Assembly: GCA_949825065.1 (NCBI GenBank)
Contig: OX463841.1
Coordinates: 23,510,916-23,574,915 of the forward strand
DNA length: 64,000 bases
From: Odontocerum albicorne
Lineage: Eukaryota; Arthropoda; Insecta; Trichoptera; Odontoceridae
Direction of reading: 5' to 3'
In this document: positions 22,626 to 34,270 of the stretch, one piece after another
How the letters are laid out: each line of letters opens with the position of its first letter
Numbering within the stretch: the first letter of the stretch is position 1
Position numbers and translations under genes: made by a program
The notes under the pieces: generated by a model
What the model was told of the DNA's origin: nothing
What the model saw: the letters and a program-made list of their open reading frames with translations, nothing else
Database searches by the model: none

Positions 22626-22714
22626 ATTAAATTACATCCAAATTGGTCATTCTGTGTACATATGGATATTAAATTACATAATATATTTTTATAAATACGG
22701 ACATAAAGTATTTT

Positions 22715-22775
22715 GTATTATACTTATATGTATTATCACATGGGAATCTCTTCGAACCAATCAGTAAATTGTAGT
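22715..22775 (-). mobile_element. SINE S1 3' fragment, - strand
   Basis: CACATGGGAATCTCTTCGAACCAATCAGTAAATTG matches the antisense S1 body. The head is absent. Confidence 0.4.
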
Positions 22776-23393
22776 AAGGATGATAGATATATCATATATC
22801 TTGTCAAATAGGCCATGAAAGACAAATATAACGAGGAAAAAATCGTCTGTGGGAAAGTTTTTCCTTATTTTTTTTTTCTTGACATTGACTATTATGTGAG
22901 ATATTCTTAGGTCCATCAAAGTCTTGTCACAAAATTGAATGAAACGTCTCTCTTTAGAAAGAAAACTTCTCGAGAGGAATAAGTTAAGCCAAAAAGTATC
23001 CGTCCAAAGATAGTTTGCACGGAAAATAAGTTTCTCCTATTGAATTTGTCATCTTAATGGCAAAACTTTATTTATCTCTCTTTGGTTAAATTAAATTGAA
23101 ATGCTCGAATATATAATTTGTCAAATAATCTAAATCCTTATGTTTTTATGCAAAATACTCTTAAAGCTTAACTCGAAACAAGCTGAGATTATCTGTGCAG
23201 TTTCTGTATCAAATTGGAAGATGTGTTGCTGTTCTTTTAATGCCTTGTGGTTTGGTTTATTTTTTTTAAATTTCGTTTCGTTTTAGTTTTGGGAAAACCT
23301 ACTGTATTTTTTATTTAATTTCGTCAAAATTGTTTAGGTTGTAGTTAAAAATGTATTCTAATCTGGGTCGGACCACAAATTGAAACGAACTCA

Positions 23394-23540
23394 TTGATGT
23401 AAGCATATTCAACAAGATACGGGCTATTGCCTAGTTAGTTAGACCCTAAACGTCTAATGACTTACTATTGATGTAGCATATTCAACAAGATACGGGCTAT
23501 TGCCTAGTTAGTTAGACCCTAAACGTGTTATGACTTACTA
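23394..23540. repeat. Tandem duplication, about 74-bp unit x 2
   Basis: TTGATGTA(A)GCATATTCAACAAG through TAATGACTTACTA is repeated back to back with few changes. Confidence 0.88.
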
Positions 23541-24154
23541 TCACAAAATTCACGTATAAACACATTTAAATAATTCAACAAATCCGAGTTAAAACAAATT
23601 AAGCAAAAAATTGCTTTCTAGTTTATTTCTCTGTTCTTTCGAAGTTTGGACGGATATTTTTTTTCTTTCTTTGAGCTGACAGTAAATCTGTATGTGTGTG
23701 TGAGTGTGTGCGGGTATGTTTTAAACAATTTTTGCATATATTTATTGTGTTTATAATCATGTCCCCACTGCTTATTTATTACTATTTTTTGTGTTATACA
23801 ATAATTTACGTGTACAAGAGTGAGGGCTGAAAAACATTAGACTTCCTCGCGGCCGGGATCACCATCCTACTGGAGGAGGGTAAGGGGTGGATCTCGATTG
23901 GGAGGATGTTATGAAATGAGCCCAGATCGTTTAAATGTGTAATTTAATGATACATGTAAACATACTTTGTTGCTATCGATAAACCTATTACTTATTAAAT
24001 GTTGAATTAATTAAAACATGTTGTACATTATTTTGTTTTCCCATGTACGAGTATGTATAACGGACATAGGAAAAACAGAATAATGTATGTTACAACACAT
24101 TACTTACAGTTTATCGCTATCTCTATTAGAAAAACTACCGTACGTGGAGAGGCA

Positions 24155-24335
24155 ACAATACTCAAACACGTTTAGCGTGTGAGAGTATTGTTCCTAGGCG
24201 AACTCTTAAACCATACAGTTTTTTTAGTACTATCGGAATTCGAATCCGGAACCAGAAAATAAGCACCATACCAGCTAGACCAGGGGGGGGGTCACTTATC
24301 GAATAACACATGTGTATGTAAATGAATCTTATTTC
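24155..24335 (-). mobile_element. SINE family S2, - strand
   Basis: On the - strand it has an A box CTGGTCTAGCTGGTATGGTG and a B box GGATTCGAATTCCGA. The body includes an inverted motif CAATACTCAAACACG...CGTGTGAGAGTATTG. The copy at 59645-59825 has the same order (GAGGCAA..., GAGTATTGTT, GCGAACTCTTA). Confidence 0.6.
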
Positions 24336-24483
24336 ACAGGGGTTCAACTTTTAAGTTAATTATGACGAATGGATGGATGTATTTTCCTCTCTAATTTTTT
24401 AGGTTAATATTTTTATTACCCTTTTATAATATCTGTTCATAAAAAAATAAAAAAATATAACATTTTTTATCGTTTTATCACAG

Positions 24484-24586
24484 AGCCGCCGCTGCAGTGT
24501 TTATGCCCCTCCAATTGGACCAATGCGACCCGGCTCTGGCTGAAGTGTTTGGTGGGTCTCATCAATGCGATCCTGAAACAACAGTG
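24484..24586 (+). CDS. Internal exon of GPR158-like class C receptor gene (start of cysteine-rich linker)
   Basis: The acceptor is a pyrimidine-rich TTTTTTATCGTTTTATCACAG and the donor is a perfect GTAAGT. The exon is a GC-rich island in AT-rich DNA. It has one base completing a Ser codon and then 34 codons, which include FMPLQLDQCDPALAEVFGG and SHQCDPETTV, ending on a codon boundary. The exon at 43172 starts in that phase with Cys. The two cysteines (LDQC, SHQC) followed by the Cys of the next exon match the layout after the Cache domain in GPR158/GPR179-type receptors, where a cysteine-rich EGF-like segment leads to the first membrane helix. That family acts at the plasma membrane as orphan or glycine-sensing class C GPCRs. 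Assignment is from remembered family features, not a search. Confidence 0.72.
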
Positions 24587-24620
24587 GTAAGTGGAAGTTA
24601 AGGTGTATAAAATACTAGCT

Positions 24621-24914
24621 GTACTCGGCGTATCATATGCCTCCCTAGAAGATATTTAAGATGTAATCGGCGTATAATATGCCTCCCTAGAAGACATTTA
24701 AGATGTACTCGGCGTATCATATGCCTCCCTAGAAGATATTTAAGATGTAATCGACGTATAATATGCCTCCCTAGAAGACATTTAAGATGTACTCGGCGTA
24801 TCATATGCCCCCCTAGAAGACATTTAAGATGTACTCGGCGTATAATATGCCTCCCTAGAAGACATTTAAGATGTACTCGGCGTATCATATGCCCCCCTAG
24901 AAGACATTTAAGAT
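24621..24914. repeat. Minisatellite, 42-bp unit x 7
   Basis: Units start at 24621, 24663, 24705, 24747, 24789, 24831 and 24873. ACTCGGCGTATCAT and AATCGGCGTATAAT versions alternate in the first four units, a dimeric higher-order pattern. The unit is 14 codons, so a stop-free repetitive ORF (114 codons) arises on the - strand. It begins only 34 bp after the splice donor of the exon ending at 24586. Confidence 0.93.
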
Positions 24915-25079
24915 GCAACAAACGAAATGGCATTTGAAACATTCGTAATTTATGTAATTCGATTATATCACTGGTTGAATCGTTTTAGGATGGTGGATAA
25001 TATGTTATAATATAATAATGACTATCATTTTTAGTGTATGTCTTTATACATATTATTAATTAATTTATTTAAGATTTCA

Positions 25080-25160
25080 TTGTAAAACAATTTGGCAGGC
25101 TTAATGCCAGGTGGCAATCTTTCTCAACAAACCAGACTAAAGCAAATCAAGGAAGCTACA
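25080..25160 (-). mobile_element. SINE S1 3' fragment, - strand
   Basis: TTGGCAGGCTTAATGCCAGG and TGGCAATCTTTCTCAACAAA match the antisense S1 tail, which has been 5'-truncated. Confidence 0.45.
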
Positions 25161-25322
25161 TGGTCGTAAAATATATTTAAATAATTATTAACTTTTACAA
25201 AATTCATGAACAATATACATAGCAAAAATAAAAGGAAAACATCATCGATCAAAGGAAAATGACGGAATAGTGGAGAGGAAATAAAAATCAGGAATGAAAC
25301 ACGTTATATTACTGATAAGAAA

Positions 25323-25601
25323 TTAAGACTTTTTCGGACGATTTTTAAAATATGTCAACGATGGAGCGAGTCTAACATTGGTTTGTAACTGATTCCAGAG
25401 GCTCACTGTATGGACAGTAAAATACGGCGTAAAAAAAGAAGAGTGATGAACTGATGAAAGGCCAATAAACATTCTCTGCTTGAGCGTAGCGCTAGTCCAT
25501 GATCGGAAAGACGTTGATTTTTTTTCGGCAAGATCCGGTGCATCCTCTGTAAACAGATATACGTTCCCGAGGGAATTATATAACACGATTTTTTTTAGCA
25601 A
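25323..25601 (-). pseudogene. LINE ORF2 C-terminal tail (family L3)
   Basis: The - strand ORF ends FFTPYFTVHTVSLWNQLQTN, followed by VRLAPSLTYFKNRPKKS. The motif F-T-V-H-x-V-x-L-W-N-x-L followed by a hydrophobic S-L-x-x-F-K-x-R-L/P end is typical of CR1/Jockey-type LINE ORF2 C termini. Related tails lie at 46790-46990 and 56040-56260. Confidence 0.6.
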
Positions 25602-25739
25602 AACTTAGGTTAACTTATTTGAATACTGTTGAACTTTGTTTGAAAATATGGGCAAAATATTCAAATTGCGAAAGAATCCGTAACGAGATGTTTATATGAA
25701 GAACCAAAAAACTATAATAAAAAGTTTGCACAACACATA

Positions 25740-26105
25740 TGTACATACATCACGCTATTTCCTTTATTGATATATTCAAAGAATGCCAAAATTTCTTATC
25801 GTGTCATACTTCCTTCTTCGTTTTCAAATCCATTCATCTCCTCATAAAACTCTTTCTGTTTTTTTACATCTTACCTTTCCTTATATCAAAATTTCATTCG
25901 CTTGGTCCAACAATACTTTTATAGGCCGTCCTCTACCATGACTCATGCTTGCATTGTAAGTTTATTTAGTCCAACCGTTCAACATGTCCAACCACCTCAA
26001 AGAGCTCTTTTTCACCATACATAACACATACTCGTATATCGACACATGAGATATTCTTATCAGTGCAGGCATTTACTCGGTTTCTTTAATTAATTTTTCG
26101 TCCAC
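25740..26105 (-). pseudogene. LINE tail (family L1)
   Basis: It contains antisense L1 tail sequence, including GGCCGTCCTCTACCATGACT (codons for SGRRGRGRP-like residues) and GTTCAACATGTCCAACCACC. It is 5'-truncated and frame-broken. Confidence 0.5.
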
Positions 26106-27527
26106 GTTTCAATCTAAAACATTAATTTTGGCATTGATACGGTCTTGTGAAACATTATTAATATTCAAACCATTTACTCAATTGTTGGAAAAACAGCTTC
26201 ACTGTTGGTTTGTTGACTGAATTCATTCATACGGACGCTTGTATGCTGTGGATTAAGTTTATAAATTTACCAGTTTAAAAGTATTGACTGGTTAAGATAT
26301 CTTGTCACAGAGATAAATTACATAAGCAAAGAAATTATCGAGAAGAGCTCTCATGCAAATTGGTACAACTTGCGACAGCAGAAAATGACGAAGTCTTACG
26401 ACAGTAGAATAATTGTGACCAGGAAAATTACAATCAGCTGTTGTAAGACGTGGATAACCCCTGTGTAACATTCGCGTCCAAAACATGAACCAGGTTGAAA
26501 AATACGAGAATGATCTTGATATCTTAGTGAATAAGGTACTCAGTAAAATGTATGGAGCTGCGCAAGAGAGCGGAGCGGAGTTTGACGCAGACCTACAATG
26601 CTAGCGTTCAGTTCGATTTCACCACCGCCACGTTGTTATGGGGACATAATTAGTAACCAGCCAGCGTTATTAACACAAGAATATTGAAATATTATTTATT
26701 TATTATGAGCGCGATTGAAAAAAATCCTCATTCGGCAGCGATACACCTTAGTGTGAAAAGAAAATTAGCGACGACGGACTTAATGCCAATTTTCACAGAA
26801 GAAGGAAAATGAATCGAAGCGCTATAAATATACCTATAAAGTAGCTAAAGGTCTAATGATGAGGGGTGCGGACTCTATACTGAAATTATAGTCGCTAAAT
26901 ATATTAAGATTGGAAGATTTTGATTTGATTTTGATATTTCAAAATATGGTAATGATTGGCGTTAATACTTTAAGAGAACGTGTAATTTTGAATCGATTTC
27001 GATCACAAAATGTCGCTAGTAAAATAAATGTTGTTAAACTAAAATTAATTTCAAGTAGAAATAAGGCAGCCCGCGACGCAATTTTCGCTCATCTAGAAAA
27101 TCCTTTTCCCGGAAGTTAAACTCACAAATTATTCAAATATTACACAGCATAATATTATGTTAACCATTTTTTTCACGTGAAATCCACCACAGCTACAAGA
27201 AGTAGGGAAAAACTTCATACGTATTTCTAGTAGGGTTAGTTGAAGTTAGTGGATTTCTAAGAATACTCTTTAGTAAAATATTTATTAGAAAATGTTCGAA
27301 ATTCTTTATAAACTTTAACTAAATACCATTCAAAGAGATTAAATATATTCGATTATTTATATTTTTTTAACAAACGAGATTCAGCCAATCATATTCCTAT
27401 CAGTGGATTCTCCCACAAGTAACATACAATTAAATAATTAAATCACACTGTATGAAATCATAACTTTAACATATAAAATACTTGACAAATAATAAATTAT
27501 TTGTTTTTAAATATTTTATATGCATAT

Positions 27528-27680
27528 GTAGATCGTGGTTTAGTTGGTAAAACGCCTATCTTCTAGCCTGCGGGTTCGATTCCCGTTGCGACACCGATTT
27601 TTAAAAATGATTCATTTCTGGTTTTTACTTAATGTCTTTTAACATACGAGTATTTCTGGTTGGTTCAAAATAACTATTCT
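27528..27680 (+). mobile_element. SINE S1, + strand, 3'-truncated
   Basis: It has the cleanest promoter boxes in the window: GATCGTGGTTTAGTTGGTAA (A box) and GCGGGTTCGATTCCCGTTG (B box). The S1 body follows up to TTTCTGGTTGGTTC and then stops. Confidence 0.75.
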
Positions 27681-27944
27681 TCTTGAGATGGCTTTCTATT
27701 ATTTCAGGGATCTACATATGTACCATATGTTAACATATATGTATTATAAATCGATTCAAGTTCAAACGAACTACATACTTTTATTATATTCAAACGAACT
27801 ATATATTTCAATTATATTATATCGATTAACGTTTAAACGAACTTTTTATATTTTTTACATAAAATTATCGTTCAAACAAACAAAATATTCATATTACTCG
27901 TATATATACGAGTATATCGATTGTTGTTCAAACCATCTACATAT

Positions 27945-28145
27945 TTCTCGACAAACGACCTCCTTTGCCAGTTGGTATTTCCTCTGTCGTCTGATCAGCA
28001 TTCGATTCGCGTTGAAACCCAATTAAAAAAAAGCATTCCAGTCTGGTTTCACTTAAGGCCTCTATGTACTCTTTCTGGCTGGCTGGTCAAGAGATTGCTA
28101 CATGACATTGAGTTCGCCAGGTTGTTGTGTATAAAACGAGAGTTT
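27945..28145 (+). mobile_element. SINE S1, + strand copy
   Basis: The head is CTTTGCCAGTTGGTATTTCC with B box GCATTCGATTCGCGTTG. The body has CATTCCAGTCTGGTTTCACT, then TTCTGGCTGGCTGGTCAAGA, with the 3' end near AAAACGAGAG. Confidence 0.75.
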
Positions 28146-28361
28146 AAATTAATACAATATTTCTATTGTTTATCGATTATCGTTCAAACGGACAACATAT
28201 TTGTATTGTTTATCGATTATCTTCTATGAACAACATATTTCTATAATATATCGATTATCGTTCAAAGGAACAAAATTATCGTAGTATATAATTTGGACAC
28301 CACTGAGACATTTTGAATTACCATTAATTATTCTTATTGTTTCAAAATACCAGGTTTTAAA

Positions 28362-28462
28362 GTTGTTTGATATAACGGTTTAACCAAGCTAGGAAAGTTT
28401 GTTATAACGATTGAACCAAGCTAGGGAAGTTTGTTATAACGATTTAACCAAGCTAGGGAAGC
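28362..28462. repeat. Short tandem array, 34-bp unit x 3
   Basis: TTTGTTATAACGATTTAACC followed by AAGCTAGGGAAG is repeated three times with a few changes. Confidence 0.88.
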
Positions 28463-28816
28463 AAAGTTTAAATTGCCTTAAAATATACGGCTATGCGGAT
28501 TAAATTCTTGCTTGACATTTTATTAAAGGTCAGTATGATCTACAAATGTTACTTATATTAAAACATTTTTCGGTCTCTGACGCATTAAATATGAAATATG
28601 TATATTAAGGGTGTAAGATCTCTGACCTCTGTCTGGTCTGATGTTCTTTATGTAATATTTAACTGTATCGTGATGAAAGGAAACCTTTGCCATTTGATTC
28701 ACAATTTTCCAATTATAGTCTTTAAAATTCAACACTGGTCAAGTTTCGTTTTGGTTTACTCATTATACTCTTTGAAAGATAATTTGTTAATACAACAAGG
28801 CGCACGCGTTGTAAGA

Positions 28817-29026
28817 GCGGGGTGAACTCATGATTTGTAACTAAAAGCGGGGTGAGCTCATGATTTGTAACTAAAAGCGGGGTGAGCTCATGATTTGTAA
28901 CTAAAAGCGGGGTTAGCTCATGATTTGTAACTAAAAGTGGGGTGAGCTCATGATTTGTAACTAAAAACGGGGTGAGCTCATGATTTGTAAGTAAAAGCGG
29001 GGCGAGCTCATGATTTGTTACTGAAA
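28817..29026. repeat. Minisatellite, 30-bp unit x 7
   Basis: GCGGGGTGAGCTCATGATTT followed by GTAACTAAAA is repeated at an exact 30-bp spacing from 28817, with single-base variants. Confidence 0.93.
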
Positions 29027-29863
29027 ATTTGTTGTTGTATTATGAACAATTACAATATAAATTACAATTGACAATATTGATAAGTACAATATTGAAATCA
29101 CAACACTGATAAGTTATACCGATATGTACTAATATTTTTAAAGCTACCCACATATTCTCGATGACACCTGTTTTTCGAGAAAACTTTATTATTCTCTTGA
29201 GTATTTGTGGAATACTTGTTTATCATTGGAAAGACACCAATTAAATTTTTCAAAGTTATAAAAAATATAAATTCTAGAATTTTCTTACTTTTTATTTATA
29301 TATTTCGTTTTGATAATATAATATTTTTCTCATGTCACATTTAAATGGGATTTTTTTCATAGATAATTTTTTTATAAAGATTTCACTCACTGGTCTTTGT
29401 TAGATGTAGTTACATATAATTTTGTATAATGTATTAAAAACATAAATAAATCGACAGTTTTTATTATTTTCATGGTCTTTTAAGATTGTTTTTATGACAG
29501 CTGGATTATTGCTAAATGATGAGCAACATTTTTAGATCTTTTGATATAACTGTAGCCTAGATTTATATCCAAATGAAATAATTTCTACTAAAATCAAACT
29601 TAAAGACAGTAATGCTCCTGTTTTTTCTCTATGAAATAATGGTCAAACTCTCCAAAAGTTTATTTAATAGAACTTATTCGTGTTTCCCTAAAATACATTT
29701 CCTTTTGAAAGAAATTCGACAACGTTAATATCAGTGCAATAAGTATTAAACATCTAGTGTCAAAAGCCACTTTAATTTCTGTGAATATTGCAAACTTAAG
29801 TTAGTAAAATAAAGTGATTTACAATTTCAATTGTATTTATTTTTTTCCATCACAAGTATATAG

Positions 29864-29985
<122 letters not shown>

Positions 29986-30423
29986 TACACATAATGTATG
30001 AAAAAGAAACAAGTCGGACAAAAATAATGAATTTCAAGAGTACACTCAAGTTATACGGATCTGGGTTTGTTGTCTGTTCTTTGTCCTAGCCTTAATAAAC
30101 TAGAATTTTGCTTGTGGCTTATTCAGGACATGTGTACATATTATATATGAAGAATTGTTGAATATTATTTTATTCCTTTATCGAAAACCCTCATCAACTT
30201 GATAAGTTCGACTCAAAGGTATTCGAAAGTTAATCAATTCCAATATCTTAGAACAGTATGTGTACATTATTCAGTTTACTATTTTAAAAAGCAGGATCAA
30301 GTCAGACTATACTCTACCATCAGAAAATCTCCTAAAATTAAAATGCGATATTAAAATATTATAATAAACGTCATATTTTTTTAGACCGTGCTTAAAGTTT
30401 ACGTTTATGTGACGAAAAAAATC

Positions 30424-30627
30424 TGTGTTGCACTTTCTAGACCCTTCAAGTATACTGTGTAATAAGGAGTCGAGATACTGGAGTTGTATCCAGATTCACT
30501 CCTTGCCGGAGTACAGTAAATAATTTGTGTTGCACTTTCTAGACCCTTCAAGTATACTGTGTAATAAGGAGTCGAGATACTGGAGTTGTATCCAGATTCA
30601 CTCCTTGCCGGAGTACAGTAAATAATT
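30424..30627. repeat. Tandem duplication, 102-bp unit x 2
   Basis: The unit starting TGTGTTGCACTTTCTAGACC at 30424 is repeated from 30526 with practically no change. 102 bp is 34 codons, so a - strand ORF runs through both copies. Confidence 0.92.
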
Positions 30628-30789
30628 TTGATTTCACGTGTATGTTCTTCCGAATTTCTTCGAGTGTATATTGTGAAGCCCAAAGCGCTCAAACAATTAC
30701 TGGTAATCTTTTTTATGAAAAAACAACCAGATCTCGTGTGTTGCAAACGATATTCAACTTATCATAATTTATAATGTAATCAAAGGTAA

Positions 30790-31260
30790 TTGTTATTTAT
30801 TTATCAGACACTAGGAGTGTAATTTATTTAGACCTGCTTAGATCTCATGATAATCATCCTCACATTCACTCTTACTAAATATCTCGATGTCAACTGCAAA
30901 GATCATGTATTCTAGTCCTTCAAAATATCTAGTCCCTCAAGATATGTAGTTAAGAATAATATAAATAATGTTAATACCAAATGCGACCCCTGCGGTGCCC
31001 CATTCGTAGGATAGATTTTTCCAGAAATCACACCATTAATACTCACAGCAAGGTTTCTTTCAGAGAAATGAGACTCACACCATTTCAGCACGTTGCCCTC
31101 GATTCCTAGTTTGGATAACTTGGAGAACAAAACTTTATGGTCAACCTTATCGAATGCCTTACTGAAGTTCGTATATAAAACGTCCATCTGGATGTCAGCA
31201 TTTAAATCTTCGACGATATATTATAGTAAGTTTATAACATTAAGTTAGTCCAAATCGATT
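30790..31260 (-). pseudogene. LINE reverse-transcriptase domain fragment
   Basis: The - strand reads ADIQMDVLYTNFSKAFDKVD (the conserved D-x-S-K-A-F-D-x-V-D-H block), NGAPQGSHL (the G-x-P-Q-G-S block), and FAVDIEIFSKSECEDDY, where the catalytic F-A-D-D box has decayed to FAVD. The blocks are in the order and spacing of a CR1/Jockey-type LINE reverse transcriptase. The frame shifts near 30930, and a stop lies at 30848-30850. Upstream endonuclease and downstream tail are missing here. The copy is dead. Confidence 0.82.
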
Positions 31261-31999
31261 GCTACGGGTAAAATTGTTAATTAGATATTACATAATCAAT
31301 TGACGCAATTTAACAAAATCCTTTCCAAGTCGAGATTTTCGAATACCTTTGGTATAGTTGAGAGCAAACATATCAGTTTGTTATATCTTGCTAATCTTCA
31401 CTCGGTTTGCGGAACTATTTTTCCGGACATACTCCAAGCTAGATATTTTTATTGTTTAGTTTTACAAGTGTTAGCAAATATTATTTGTACATATTTTCAA
31501 AACAAAAAAAAACGAGTGGCAAATGATAAGCTACGAATGTCAATTTAATGTAAATTATCTATTATCTCAGTCAAATCCAAATTCAAAATTGGAAAATCAA
31601 TCTTCCTCATATATCCCATCTCATTATCTAAGTCACTTGAAATATTGTCGTCATACACACTTTGAAAGTATTCTGTAGTATTATAATGTATGGTGCAGTG
31701 TAACTTTTTTATGCATTAAAATACAAATATTAAAGTAGATAACATACAGTTGATTAACGACGACAATTTTAAAGATAAAAATTAGAGTTTATTAAAAAAA
31801 AGTTACATCATTTGAATTTTGTAAAAAAATAAACATTAAATATTACTTTTTTTTGCGTCTCTGGTTAGATTAACAAAATAGCTGCATATACACAAAGCTA
31901 TTAAAGATATTGAGTGATTTAATGAGAGAAAAATAGTCTATTGGACTCCTTTGTAAAGAAATATTGACTCAGAAAAGGAAAGTACGTGCGTGTTTGCGG

Positions 32000-32100
32000 T
32001 CTCTAGCCACCGATTCGGGCTCCCCAAATGGAGCGCAGCTTATGGCGTGCTGTTTGCAGCCGTATTTGACGACATACAGTTTGATCACCAAATAGGGGGA
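32000..32100. other. GC-rich patch of unknown nature
   Basis: The + strand is open for about 34 codons (…LATDSGSPNGAQLMACCLQP…) in otherwise AT-rich intron. No convincing donor follows. It could be a conserved regulatory element, a skipped exon or a repeat scrap. Confidence 0.3.
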
Positions 32101-32894
32101 TCTAAACTACGAGTAGGTATACTAACGGAAATAATCAAGTTGTTTTTTTTATTATTTTGATATAATTCTTTGTGGTTTAGTGATATATAACATATGTTGT
32201 ATTCAACCCGAAGGTTTAGGGATCGATTTCTGCTTCGTTATTTTATATCTAAAGCTTTTCACATATTTTAGTAGGTTTAAGGATACGCTAAATAACAATT
32301 AGCTTGCCAGATAATATTGTAATCAATGAAAGTGAAATTAATACATAGATTTAATATGTAGATTTTTCATATTCTGTAGTATACAATAATATCAATTAAC
32401 CTCATTTGCACATTTATGTACAAGATGTGTACATATGAAAAAAGTTCCGCCCCATACGTATGACTGCTTTACACGATTTCAAAATAGCATGCATTTGTCA
32501 CAATTGAAGCTGTCTAAAATATAAAACGTTTTGTATAACCACGTCTATCGGACATGAGACTCATTTCAATTTTGCTTATCTGACGCACATATATTTATTT
32601 TGTATTAATTATACAAATTTAATTAATAGTTTTTAAATATTGTACCTTTAAATAATCGGATTAAATGTCTGATTAAAAAATATTTTATTTGAATTCGAGT
32701 GTACATATTTTTGACATTTAAAAAAGAACATTAATTCATACTCTGTCATTCTTATGAATCGTTCCATGTCAGTGTCAGTATAATCCTTAAATGTCTCATT
32801 ATAGGCTATAAGAATCGGGATAATAAATCATATCAAATATACGAGTATATATTTTTGCTTTAATGTTTAAATTAATAACAATAAAAATAAAAAA

Positions 32895-32990
32895 GGACAA
32901 TTTATATAGCGCCGTTTATAGAGCTTGACTTTCTTCAAGGGCGCTTTTACTCGGGATTCGAATCCACTATTATTGACAAATTGAAAGTAT
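32895..32990 (-). mobile_element. SINE family S3, - strand
   Basis: ATATAGCGCCGTTTATAGAG, then GGGCGCTTTTACTCGGGATTCGAATCC, match the S3 copies at 15650-15722 and 58745-58830. The B box GGATTCGAATCCCG lies on the - strand. Confidence 0.55.
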
Positions 32991-33733
32991 TTGACAATAT
33001 ATGGGTTTTATATTATTATTTTCATTATTTTCGTATCGTTACCAATTTTTATGAAAAAATAAAGAAGTATGATTTAATTCCAAATATTTGTTGCCCCTAA
33101 CTTCTACTTAATCACCATCACAATCCCTATTTTAATTCAGATTTATCTTTTCTTATTGTACTCAAATACTAATTTCATTTACAAAAAATGAGACATGATC
33201 ATGGATACCGATACTGATAAAATTATAAAACAACAACCTGTTGAATGGAAGAGATTGTTTGAAAGTAATAAATCCATCAGATATATTTATACGAAAGTTT
33301 TAAATAAATAATTATGTATTTCTGGTTCCCTTGAAATCCAGTGCAAGGCAATATAGCTGGTGAACTTCGAAATTGAGATTGTGGCAAAGAGTGCGGTGTA
33401 ATATTTAATGAAGTTCACATTTTTTAATATTGTATATAGAGTGACTCGGAGGTTTAAGACAAATTCTCAATGTTGGCCTAAATAAAATGTGAAATATTTT
33501 GGGTTTAGTTATATTGCTAAACAAGTCGTTTGGTGTATTATTGGTATTCTTAGAATATGTCATCTATCTAGTTATAAAAAGGTCGTGTTAATTTTGTGTA
33601 AATTTATCGTATCGTATAAACCCTCCTTGTCTAAAGGAGAAATCTGCGCAAAGTGTGAAACCATTACTAGATATACCGGTTTGAATTAAAAAATAATTAT
33701 ATGATTTTTTCAATATTGAATAATGAATAATCT

Positions 33734-33897
33734 ATTGATACGATATACGATACACGTTTAGTAGCGTTATAATATTCCGCAGTATCAATTCTATTGATAT
33801 GATATACACGTTTAGTAGCGTTATAATATTCCGCAGTATCAACTCTATTGATTTGATACACACGTTTAGTAGCGTTATAATATTCCTCAGTATCAAA
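33734..33897. repeat. Short tandem array, about 55-64-bp unit x 3
   Basis: ACACGTTTAGTAGCGTTATA followed by ATATTCC(G/T)CAGTATCAA occurs three times with variable TTGATAYGATAYACG linkers. Confidence 0.88.
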
Positions 33898-34209
33898 TCA
33901 AAATGCTCGTATTTCGTAATATGTCAATCATTCTAGGGAATGGCGTAGAATGGGTGGTGCAACAAAAACATATTTGATGTGTTACAATATACAGTATAGT
34001 ACAATAGCCTTAACAAAAACACCCGCACAAGAACAATATATAATATTACAGCGATAGGGTATCTAATATGTGTTACTCTATAGTTGACAACTTTTTGCTC
34101 ACTTGGAAGGTTGAAACAGTTGAAACCAATTCCAGGAATAAACACTGCGAATTATCAATTTTACCCTTTTCCATTTTATTTATGCTGGTCTCTCCATACC
34201 CAATAAAGT

Positions 34210-34270
34210 ATAGTTAACTTCAAATGTCAATTACCTAGTTTGTAGGTAATTGACATTTAAAGTTAACTAT
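34210..34270. repeat. Near-perfect palindrome with about 28-bp arms
   Basis: ATAGTTAACTTCAAATGTCA plus ATTACCT is mirrored by AGGTAATTGACATTTAAAGTTAACTAT with one mismatch and a loop of a few bases. Confidence 0.9.

Larger units (their letters stand above)
13521..24483 (+). other. Intron of the receptor gene (about 11.0 kb), repeat-rich
   Basis: It is bounded by GTAAGT at 13521 and CACAG at 24481-24483. It contains the AAGTC microsatellite, the 54-bp array, the 200-N gap, a decayed Helitron gene, a piggyBac-like TTAA end, SINEs and LINE tails. 13560-14400, 20270-20990, 21580-22420, 22780-23390 and 23545-24150 show AT-rich sequence without a recognised element, apart from a small GC-rich patch near 23845-23930. 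Confidence 0.6.

Noticed and set aside
23843..23890. Small extra exon of the receptor (CTTCCTCGCGGCCGGGATCACC... before GGTAAGG)
   Set aside because: It would break the frame between the exons at 13415 and 24484, and it lacks a pyrimidine-rich acceptor.
27528..27600. Genuine tRNA gene
   Set aside because: The A and B boxes are good, but there is no complementary acceptor stem or proper anticodon arm, and the S1 SINE body follows directly.
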